A stretch of 64,000 nt of DNA from Chenopodium formosanum (taxonomy: Eukaryota > Streptophyta > Magnoliopsida > Caryophyllales > Amaranthaceae): positions 53,461,898-53,525,897 of the forward strand of contig CM044869.1 of NCBI GenBank assembly GCA_024500155.1, given 5' to 3'. A model generated the notes under the pieces. The model was not told the origin of the DNA. It saw only the letters and a list, made by a program, of their open reading frames with translations, and did no database searches. Both the position numbers and the translations under genes were made by a program. Position 1 is the stretch's first letter. Every line of letters starts with the position of its first letter. Shown piece by piece: positions 22,289-31,420 of the stretch.

Positions 22289-23238
22289 ATGGCAGAGACA
22301 AAGAATGTGAAGTTGCATGGAATGTGGGCAAGTCCTTGGGTTAGAAGGGTAACAATTGCCCTTAAAATTAAGGGTATACCCTATGAATACTTTGAGGAAA
22401 ACTTGAAAAACAAGAGTCAATTGCTCCTTAAGTATAATCCAGTTAAGAAGTTGGTTCCAGTTCTTGTTCATCAAGGTAGGCCTATTCCTGAATCTTTGGT
22501 CATTCTTGAATATATTGATGAGACTTGGACAAGTTCACCAAAACTCTTACCTTTTGATCCTTATCATCGAGCCAAAGTTCGGTTTTGGGTCAATTTTTAT
22601 CGATCTTCAGGTACTTATACTTAATATGTTTGTGTTTAACTTATTGTGTAGCATTATTAGTACAATGTTGCATTTTAACCTAGGTTGATTGTTTTATTTT
22701 GTTGAACCACCCTCAACATTATAGAGCTCATTTCGTAATACATTAAACTAAACTTTCATGTTAATCAATGCCTAATGTTGACAAATGGCGAGCAATATTT
22801 CTAATTATACTTGGGTGAAAATTTTAGAATCACGTAAGATTGGCGAGTGACTAATTATGTATGCGTGTACAGATATTTGAGAAACTTCGGGATGTTGTCA
22901 AAGCCCCCAACGATGATGAAGAGGACAAAATCATCAAACAAATCCAAGAAAATATGAACAAATTGGAAGCAAATGTGAAGGATTTATATTCAAAAGGTAC
23001 ACATGTTAGTGGTGAAACCATAGATATCTTAGACATTTTAATGATCACTTTGTTGCCAATAATTAATGGTGTTGAAGAGGCTATTTCTATCAAATTCATA
23101 CACCCTGAAAATTTTCCCTTGGCTTTTTCATGGATGAAATCCGGTGATGGAGTTCCAGCTGTTCAAGAATCTGCTCCAAATCATGAAAACTTGGTCAAGT
23201 TTCTAAGAAAACTTAGACAACTATTTAGAAAAGTGTAA
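22289..23238 (+). pseudogene. tau-class GST, locus 4, frameshifted near the end of exon 1
   Basis: Exons are 22289-22610 and 22873-23238, with a GT-AG intron. The gene is a close copy of locus 5 (exon 1 MAETKNVKLHGMWASPWVRR; exon 2 IFEKLRDVVKAPNDDEEDKI). At about 22593-22597 there are five T where locus 5 has four (CAATTTTTATCG against CAATTTTATCG). The frame shifts from WVNFIDLQ to WVNFYRSS, and splicing gives a stop two codons into exon 2, so the product would be about 109 aa. Exon 2 itself is fully open, which points to a recent mutation or a sequencing error in the homopolymer. A weak in-frame donor at TGG|GTCAAT, seven codons earlier, could in principle bypass it. Confidence 0.8.
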
Positions 23239-23360
23239 TTTTCTCCAATTTTATGTTCTACGGAGTACTTTATTTTTATTATCAAGGAGGAAAGATTTTG
23301 ATTATATGTTAGTTAATTGCGTATTAATTAAATTAAATTGTTGTTGTATATCTGTAACAG

Positions 23361-23665
23361 TTTGTCACGTCTCTAAGAAGCATTATGTCTAGACCGATAA
23401 TAGAAGGAGAAAAGAACATCAAGAACTACGTCAAGATGAATTTGAACATTCTATGGAAAAACATGAAGGTTAATTATTTTTACATGCAATATGAGGATGC
23501 TAGACATATTGCTTAGTCCTTCACCACACTCCATCCCTTGAATAGAAGGCAACCTCAATACGAAGTTAATGGAATCCGGAAAATAACCATTGATATTGTC
23601 AAGGATGGCATCTATTTGAGGCCTCGCAATTGTAAAAGGTGAAGAAGAACCCATGAAACAATGGA
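23361..23665 (+). pseudogene. relic GST exon 2 (locus 1/2 type)
   Basis: The sequence parallels exon 2 of loci 1 and 2: AACAGTTTGTCACGTCTCTA resembles their acceptor region. It is followed by a match to MNLNILEENMKV (ATGAATTTGAACATTCTA), ATGAGGATGCTAGACATATT, and a decayed TSRMAS...VVK segment ending near CCCATGAAACA. Stops and indels break it. It lies only about 120 bp after the exon 2 of locus 4, so a further GST copy once occupied this site. Confidence 0.7.
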
Positions 23666-23681
23666 TATTGGATATGACAAA

Positions 23682-24385
23682 GGCCTTGTTTGGGTAAAGA
23701 GCTTTTTGAAAAGCTTGAGCACTATTAGATGTTTGACCATTTTAAAAAGCTAATTTGGGTGTTTAATAAGTAGCTTAATTAAAGAGCTTTTTGGGTCCAA
23801 AAAGCTCATAATAAAAGCTTTTTGGGTCCAAAAAGCTCATAATAAAAGCTTTTTGCAATTAGCTTATTGAACAATTAGCTTTTTAGGTATTAAATACATT
23901 AAAATGGCTAATAATAAAAAGCTATTTACCAAACACTTTTAGGCCTTATTTAGTTCACCTTATATTTGCTAATCTGATCTAGTCTAATCTAATCTGGTAT
24001 GGTCTGATATGGTCTAATCTGAACTGATTTGAATGTCAGATTTGACCAAACTTTAACCTTAAATATACGATAATCTATACGGAAAAAATATATCAGGTCT
24101 TGTTAGATTCGTAATAATGTGTATTTTATTAATATGTAATTTTCAGTATTTTTTTTAACTACGAAATTAAAGATATTTAGCAATAAAAAACTACACATAA
24201 AACGATGATCTGATCTGAACTTATTTTTTCTGATCTGATCTGAACTTATTTTTTTTTGAAATAAGTAAAAGTAAGGTAAACTAAACAAGGCCTTACATAA
24301 TCAGGTGTTTACAACTAGCTAGTCAAATAAGCTAGTATAATCAGCTAGTCAAACTTGTAAATACAATCAGCTAATCACCAAACAG
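23682..24385. mobile_element. outer MITE (GGCCTTGTTTGG type) interrupted by a Tourist-like MITE
   Basis: The left end reads GGCCTTGTTTGGGTAAAGAG and the right end ...AATCACCAAACAGGG, its inverted counterpart. A 31-bp tandem repeat with the palindromic core GCTTTTTGGGTCCAAAAAGC lies at about 23788-23860. A younger element occupies 23942-24292. Confidence 0.6.
23942..24292. mobile_element. Tourist-like MITE (351 bp), nested
   Basis: It is flanked by TTA on both sides (23939-23941, 24293-24295). The ends GGCCTTATTTAGTTCACCTT and, inverted, GGCCTTGTTTAGTTTACCTT are near-identical. Tandem TCTGATCTGAACTTATTTTT and TCTAATCTAATCTGG blocks fill the interior. These are PIF/Harbinger Tourist hallmarks. 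Confidence 0.82.
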
Positions 24386-25088
24386 GGAAAAAATCCTGCA
24401 AAATCTAGCTAATTCCTCAGATCATCACTATTTTGACATTTTACACTATAATTCCTAAATGGCTTAATCAAAGTGATGAACTTACGAAAGATTATATTGT
24501 TGATTACTAAATTATTGAGGAGGAGAGGAATAGAGATAGAGAGCAAGTGGGGTTGCAAGTTGAAAAACTTAACAAACAAACAAAGAGATAATCTTTTAAG
24601 GACACCATCTTTTAGTACTTTCTCTATCTCAAAATAAATGATCTGACATCATCAAACTTGGTATACATGTCAATGCATTAGTTTTTTGTCTTTAAAAGAT
24701 TGTCACATATACACCATCCGTCCCAAAATACTCGACACGTTTGACATTTTTTTCATTATTTATATACTGTCTTTGACCATAGTTTTCTAATAATATATCA
24801 AAAACAAATTGATATCAAATTGAAGGGACAAGTTGGTGCAGCACAATATATTTGACAATATTGATTGGTTGCTCAAATACAATCATGTGGACAGGATGGC
24901 CAAGGTTAATCTTGTCAGATACAGTATTATCTCATGGGCTCATGGCCCCCTTTAAGGTAAGCCTAAGTTTAGCCTCTACCCACCTAGTTATATCTACCAA
25001 TATCAAAATTGTCACGTTCATAAAACATCAAGCGAAGCATATAATCTATAGTTTCATATACCAAGTATAATAATATTAGAAAAAAATT
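24386..25088. other. spacer and promoter region of GST locus 5
   Basis: It contains a fragmentary Stowaway-like terminus (CCATCCGTCCCAAAATACTC at about 24713). A block before the start (ATTGTCACGTTCATAAAACA at about 25009) also precedes locus 4 (about 22180), so the promoter was duplicated with the gene. No other gene is seen. Confidence 0.5.
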
Positions 25089-26144
25089 ATGGCAGAGACA
25101 AAAGCAGAGGTGAAGTTACATGGCATGTGGGCAAGTCCTTGGGTTAGAAGGGTAACAATTGCCCTTAAAATTAAGGGTATATCCTATGATTACTTTGAAG
25201 AAGACATGAAAAACAAGAGTCAATTGCTCCTTAAGTATAATCCAGTTAAGAAGTTGGTTCCAGTTCTTGTTCATCAAGGTAGGCCTATTCCTGAATCTTT
25301 GGTAATTCTTGAATATATTGATGAGACTTGGACAAGTTCACCAAAACTCTTACCTTTTGATCCTTATCAACGAGCCAAAGTTCGGTTTTGGGTCAATTTT
25401 ATCGATCTTCAGGTAATTATACTTAATATATATGTTTGTTGTTTAAATTATTGTGTAGCACTATTAGTACAATGTCGTATTTATAACCTAGATTGATTGT
25501 GTTATTTTGTTGAACCACACTCAACATTATAGAGCTCATTTCTTAATACATTCAGCTAAACTTTCATGTATGCCTAATGTTGACAAAAATGAAGTTCAAT
25601 ATCTCTAATCATGTATTGGTGAAAAAATTAGAATCACATAAGCTTATAAACCTCGATGAGCTAATCCTTATATTATCAATCTATTATATGATGAAATTTA
25701 TAAAATCTTGGTTCATGTAACGGATCTACAATTACCGAGTCACAAATTATGTATGTATGTAAGTGTGTACAGCTATTTGAGAAACTTCGGGAGGTTGTCA
25801 AAGCCCCCAATGATGATGAAGAGGACAAAATCATCAAAGAAATCCAAGAAAATATGAACAAATTGGAAGCAAATGTGAAGGATTTATATTCAGGAGGTAC
25901 ACATGTTAGTGGTGAAACCATGGATATCTTAGACATTTTGATGATCACTTTGTTGCCAATAATTAATGGTGTTGAAGAAGCTTTTTCTATCAAGTTCATA
26001 CACCCTGAAAATTTTCCCTTGGCTTTTTCATGGATGAAAGCCGGTGATGGAGTTCCACTTGTTCAAGAGTCTGCTCCATTTCATGAACACCTGGTCAAAT
26101 TTCTAAGAAAACTTGGACAATTTTTTAGAACTACTACTACTTAA
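25089..26144 (+). CDS. tau-class glutathione S-transferase, locus 5 (two exons)
   Basis: Exons are 25089-25412 and 25773-26144, with GT-AG splice sites in phase 0 (231 aa). Exon 1 encodes the thioredoxin-fold domain with WASPWVRRVTIALKIKGI (serine near residue 16), KLVPVLVHQGRPIPES, and LVILEYIDETW. Exon 2 encodes the helical domain: LFEKLREVVKAPNDDEED, then GGTHVSGETMDILDILMITL and HLVKFLRKLGQFF. Substrate specificity cannot be told. It is the best-preserved gene of the locus 4/5 pair and gives the reference for the locus 4 frameshift and for the splice phase in loci 1-3. The start ATG follows a conserved AAAAATT leader seen in both copies. Confidence 0.9.
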
Positions 26145-27231
26145 TTTTCTTTAACTCCACATCAATTTTATGTTCTAATTCATCTTTATGATCAAAGAAA
26201 GAAATTTGACAAGGTGTACGTCAATTACGTATTTAGTACATTATCAACTTGATAGCTTAAGCTGCTTTGGTAAAAAAGATCAAAAAAAAAAAAAAAAAAA
26301 AAAAGCAGTTGTTGGGATTGGATTTGAGTGTGTTATTTAAATTAATTTTGAATCAGTTCAGCTCCATTCATTTAAGTTATATTCGTGTCTATTATTACTT
26401 GGTTTCTATGAAATATTATTCAATATTAGACACTCGTTATAAAGGTCGAGTCATTTAATGTTAGGTACAGTCCGGATTTGAGTTGGAAAATCCAGATTCC
26501 AGATCACCACATGGATGTAGGATATGGAAACAATGCTACCAATTCTGAATGATTGTATGAGCATATTTCCTTGATTTTTGTGAGGAAACAGATGATTAAT
26601 TTAAGACCAATATTGTACTACTACATAATAATGCACTAGCATATTGGTGTAGTAGTCTTACTATGGGAAGAATCATTTGAAAATGATTGTTATCAAAACC
26701 CAATGATTCAAAACCTAAGCCATTTTCTGATATTCATCATCAGAACAATGATTAGCAGTTCAGTATACCAAAAGATATTTAATAATGAATTCATGATTGT
26801 CAGGATCTTGTTCATAATGTACTAGTTTCACTTAAACTATATGCTAAGAAATAGTAACGTATGAATCAATCAAATTTTCGATATAAAACTAATTTAATTA
26901 CATTTTATAACCAGATACAGAGCATGCTCTGGCCCTGTGATCTTTAAAGTTTTGGCTCAAGATATTATATCGTATTTAGAGACGATGTTCCACACAAAAA
27001 ACTTGATTTCATTAGCAAACACAACACTTCATACAAAACTACAAGCCCTCGACGTATGCGTGCTTATGCACAATATTGCACATGACTAATCACACTAAAT
27101 GACTAGTAAAAACAAAAACAACTACCAGTTCTTTTGTTATTAGAAATACACATCACCTGTTTTCAACATCAGAGAATAAATTAGTTACTATAAGACTCGA
27201 GACTATGATTGCAAAGCTTAATTTTCGCTAA
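26145..27231. other. non-coding spacer between GST array and BBE-like gene
   Basis: It has an A-run at 26281-26303. The 63-aa frame starting at 26267 is read through this run and is not a gene. The last few hundred bases should be the 3' UTR of the minus-strand BBE-like gene. Confidence 0.5.
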
Positions 27232-28908
27232 CTAGCACCCCTTCCCCTTGTGATGCTTTCCAAGTTTATGAAAGTGAATTTTTTTATCCTTTTTCGTTTT
27301 CCTATTGGGTGACGAAAGTGGAGGAATACTCTGCTCATGCCTAAAGAAGTTCTCTGGATCGAATTTCGTCTTGATTTTCACCAACCTATCGAAGTTATTC
27401 TTGTAATACTTCAAACCCCAAGCGCGAGCCTCATTCACATTAGTATTACCATCCTTGTTCATCCCTAAATCGAGATCCCTATAGTTAACATAAGCTTCCC
27501 TAGGGTTCTTAGACACATAAGGCTCCATAAATTGATACAAGTCCCTAATCCAAGCCATGCTTGATTTCGCGCTAACCTCACCATCCATCCAAGTTGCAAC
27601 ATACTGGATCTTGTAGATAGTCCCCTTCCTATGAGGGAACGGGGTGTCAGACTCTGGTACCCTACTCATCATCCCACCGTACGGATTCCATATCATGATG
27701 TAGCTTTCTGCCTCCATCAACTTCTTCCATAGTCCTTCAAGCCCGGCCTCAGGGATTGGTTCCCTAACGAAATCTGACTTGGCCTTAAAGTAGTTCCTAA
27801 ACAAAGGTTTTGCTTGGAGCAAAACATCAGTGCTAGTCCCGGTAGGGTACCCTCCAATATAGACAACTGACTCGATCCAACTCATTTCATTGCAGTCTTG
27901 TTTAGTCAGGCCTAATTCAGGGAAAGTTTGGGCCATGGACCTAAGCAACTGATTCGCGCTGCCTAAATACAGCGCGTTAAATAAGGCTTGTACAGTCTTC
28001 TGAGTGGTGTTAGGGACTGTACCAGGCATGATTTCTACCCTGATGAATAGATTTTCATCAAGTTTATCAGCTGCCACTTGCTGCCACTTAGTCAAGAGCT
28101 TTGTCAAACCTTGGTCTAGCGTTTTTACGACTGTAAAAGTTGTTACAGTCTCAGGAACAGGTACAAGTTTAACCTTCCATGCTAAAATTACCCCAAAACT
28201 ACCACCACCAGCACCTCTGACAGCCCAAAATAGGTCCTCCCCCATTGATGCTCGGTCGAGGATCTTCCCGTTAGGATCCACCAGCCGAACATCAATCACA
28301 TTATCAACTCCTAGACCATATTTTCTCATCATAGAGCCATAAGCTCCACCAGTAATATGACCACCTATACCCAAACTGGTGCACAGTCCTGCAGGAAAAC
28401 CGTGCACCTTACTCTGCTCAGATATCCTATAGTAAAGCTCCCCGGTCGTAGCCCCGGCCTCAGCCCACGCACTGTTATCGTCGATATCAACTATAACAGA
28501 CCGCAGTTTTGACATATCAATAACAACAAATGGATCACCCATCTCAGAGGCATAAGAAACACCCTCATAGTCGTGCCCCCCGCTACGTACCCTTAGCTGA
28601 ATCCCAAGCTTTTTGGCACATACAACAGCAGCTTGTACATGGGATTCGTCTAAGGGCATGTAGATCAGCTGTGGTTTTTCAACTGAAGGTAACAAATACC
28701 TTAAGTTATTCGCAGTCGAATTGAGTATAGCAGTGAAGGAATTATTGTTAGGAGTGAAACATGATGTAGGAAATGGGTTGGGTGGACTAATGTTCTTAGA
28801 AAGACAATGAAGAAAATTAGCTTGGACATCATTTGAATATGCTAAAGATGAACAAAGTGAGAAAATTAGGAGCAATGTTAGTGGAATAACACTACTAAAA
28901 AAGCCCAT
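27232..28908 (-). CDS. berberine-bridge-enzyme-like FAD-linked oxidase (intronless)
   Basis: A 558-aa open frame without introns, as is common in this family. Residues 1-24 form a signal peptide (SVIPLTLLLIFSLCSSLAYS), so the protein is probably secreted to wall or vacuole. The FAD-binding domain has both covalent flavin attachment sites: His112 in RSGGHDYEG and Cys176 in GFPAGLCTSLGIGGH. It continues with YGSMMRKYGLGVDNV, RGAGGGSFGVILAWKVKLVP, and the BBE C-terminal NYRDLDLG and FFRHEQSIPPL. Cys35 and Cys97 are placed like the usual disulphide. After the conserved end there are 27 extra residues rich in Lys and His (KTKKDKK, KLGKHHKGKGC). Family members oxidise monolignols, oligosaccharides or alkaloids; the substrate here is unknown. 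A minus-strand TATA box lies at about 28990. Confidence 0.93.
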   Translation of the reverse strand: MGFFSSVIPLTLLLIFSLCSSLAYSNDVQANFLHCLSKNISPPNPFPTSCFTPNNNSFTAILNSTANNLRYLLPSVEKPQLIYMPLDESHVQAAVVCAKKLGIQLRVRSGGHDYEGVSYASEMGDPFVVIDMSKLRSVIVDIDDNSAWAEAGATTGELYYRISEQSKVHGFPAGLCTSLGIGGHITGGAYGSMMRKYGLGVDNVIDVRLVDPNGKILDRASMGEDLFWAVRGAGGGSFGVILAWKVKLVPVPETVTTFTVVKTLDQGLTKLLTKWQQVAADKLDENLFIRVEIMPGTVPNTTQKTVQALFNALYLGSANQLLRSMAQTFPELGLTKQDCNEMSWIESVVYIGGYPTGTSTDVLLQAKPLFRNYFKAKSDFVREPIPEAGLEGLWKKLMEAESYIMIWNPYGGMMSRVPESDTPFPHRKGTIYKIQYVATWMDGEVSAKSSMAWIRDLYQFMEPYVSKNPREAYVNYRDLDLGMNKDGNTNVNEARAWGLKYYKNNFDRLVKIKTKFDPENFFRHEQSIPPLSSPNRKTKKDKKIHFHKLGKHHKGKGC

Positions 28909-28985
28909 GATTTTATTCTATGATATGATCTTAGCTTATGTATTTTTTGAGGGAGAAGTTGTGAATAAAATTGGTTATGGTAAGG

Positions 28986-28997
28986 TAGTATTTATAT
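28986..28997 (-). promoter_or_regulatory. TATA box of the BBE-like gene
   Basis: The minus strand reads CTCATATAAATACTACC, about 80 bp before the ATG, at a usual plant TATA spacing for a short leader. Confidence 0.55.
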
Positions 28998-30700
28998 GAG
29001 TTTTATGATGACTTTTAATTGAGGTAATGCAGTCGTCATGCTTTGATTATTATTACATTGGTGTTTAAATTTGTGTTTTATAGTCAATGTTATGAAAAAG
29101 TTGTGAAAATGGAAAAAATGGATGGAGTTGCATGTATGTCCACTTTAAAGTGGGGATTGTGGGATAAAATTTGGTCAATAGTTTATACAGTGGTAAAGAG
29201 TGATTCTAATCATGGGTTGTAATAATATTGTGATTAATAAGATAAGAAAATTTGGAGCGCAAATTTTCCCACAATTTAGGCCACAATCTTGAAGCCTCCA
29301 ATTCAACTTTGCTATTAAGTTCCAGACTATTATGTTAATTGTAAAGTGTTGTCGATTAATCATTTCATTTATTTAGATATGGAGGGAGTTTTTTTTTTTT
29401 TTGGTTTATTTGCTTTGATAATTCTAATTATATTTTATGTTATTTTCTCTTAATTTTAGTATTCTTTGTAAGTTTTTTTAATAACAAATTCGTCTCACTT
29501 GCCAATGTTATTATTTTCACATTGGTTGAATTGCATGCTTTTGTGTACCCAAATTTACTCCATTATTATATTATTGCAATTCTTTTTTATTTGTTGATTA
29601 TTCTTTTCCAACTTTACAACAATTATCAATTCTTTGAGCAGTGTCAAAGAAATCGGATAGGCTTTCATTGCACAAGTTCAAGTGAGATATTCAAACCCCT
29701 TCGATGAATGATTATTGTCATCATACTACAAGACTATAAAAGTCATGCAGAAGTGTTAGATTTTATGATGTAAATTTGTTATATTAAATACATAATTGAT
29801 CAAAGTCTATGTTTATTGTAGTAATCATATAAATATCATTGGAAATCAAAGAAAAAGATTTAGATAAAATTAAGAATATAATAGTGCAGAAGGTGAGTGT
29901 AAATCCACAACTAAATTAAGTAATGGCCTAATAAATAATTTTATACACTTGCTAGTATTATATATGTTGATCCCATGCGTTGAAGACAAGAGATTATGGC
30001 ATAATTAACCTTTGAGGTTTCTTGGGGTTGTAATTTTGCAAGTTCTTATCTATAAAACATTATCATAATTTGATGCTAATTAAACTAGATAAAGTTGTAA
30101 TTAGTGGAAGTTGGTTTAAGAGATTCCCTAATTCTCAATTATTTCCAAGCATTCATTAATTTAGATTATAGTATCTACCTTATTTTTGGACCATTGTCAT
30201 GTGCACAAACTCCACTTATTATTCTCCCTTTACAAGTTCACGCTAATCACCCAAAAAGTTACACCAATACTATTGTTAATGCAAAATTATCTATGTGATG
30301 TTTCTTGCTAATTATGTTGTTGGTTGATTGATGAACTAATAAAAAAGTTACGTGCACCAAAAAATATTACTAACAGTTAGCTAAATAAGGAAGTTATTCT
30401 AGTTTATTAAGCACATCGCTGTTTGATGGTAATACGTACAAATGAATGTAGCTTTTTATAGGGCTAATATATATATTATATGGTCATATGATTAATTATT
30501 TGATTTTCAATTATATGAAGTGGAAATGTGGAATTACATGATAAGACCAGGAGCCGTGAATCCCCCAATTAACTTTAAAAAGATAATTCTAGAGAAATTC
30601 AGGTGTCATATACATAAAATGAATCCGTTAATCTGCTATGCATGCGATGTGTGTTACATTATTTCTAAATTTATAAGCATTGATTATTTTGAAAGAATAA

Positions 30701-30966
30701 GCCCAATTTATTTCACCTTATTTTTACTGAACTGAAATTATTTTTACTGAAATAAAAATATATTTGATGAACTTAAATTATTTTTACTAAAGTTAAATTA
30801 ATTTTACTGAAGTGAAATTATTTTTACTGATTTTCTATTATATTCTTCTTTAAGAAAACTGAAGTTTACTAAACTGAAATTATTCTTACTGAACTGAACT
30901 TATTTTTACTGAACTGAAATTATTTTTACTTAATATTATTTTTCTTAAGGTGAACTGAACAGGGCC
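30701..30966. mobile_element. Tourist-like MITE with internal ~20-bp repeats
   Basis: TAA flanks both sides (30698-30700, 30967-30969). The left end GCCCAATTTATTTCACCTTA and the right end, inverted, GGCCCTGTTCAGTTCACCTT match. The interior repeats TTATTTTTACTGAACTGAAA about eight times with variation. A relative lies at about 39480-39700. Confidence 0.75.
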
Positions 30967-31078
30967 TAAGTGAAATTTTATAACATTAAATATTTTATGT
31001 GGATACTATTACCTCACTCCTAAACATACATATTGCATATCACAAATTTTTATATGCGGCCTGTTATACCGTGCGACA

Positions 31079-31420
31079 AGGGATAATTGAGTTTCTCGAT
31101 CAAGGGTTACTTGAGTTTTCGGGGTTACTTAAGATTTTTGGTCAGGGGTTACTCGAGTTTCTATCAAGGGTTACTCGATTCACAATTTTTTGTATGCGGC
31201 CTGACCGAGAAACTCGAGTAACCGCTTACTGAAAAACTCGAGTAACCGCTTACTGAAAAACTCGAGTAACCCCTGACTGAATAACCCTTAACCGAGTGAA
31301 CCCCTCAAATAACCCCTGTCCAAACCCCTCGAGTAACCTCTGACCGAGTAACGCAAGTAACCTCTGACTGAAAAACTCAGATAACTCCTAACAATAAAAG
31401 TTCGAATAACCCCTGCCGTA
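31079..31420. repeat. inverted minisatellite with GGGTTACTCGAG / CTCGAGTAACCC arms
   Basis: The left part (31079-31175) has copies of AGGGTTACTYGAGTTT. The right part (31203-31400) has copies of the inverted unit CTGAAAAACTCGAGTAACC at about 24-bp spacing. TATGCGGCCTG occurs at 31053 and 31193. The whole could fold into a long imperfect hairpin. Confidence 0.7.

Noticed and set aside
31079..31420. CRISPR-like regular repeat array
   Set aside because: Plant nuclear context, degenerate units with no unique spacers, and orientation flips midway.
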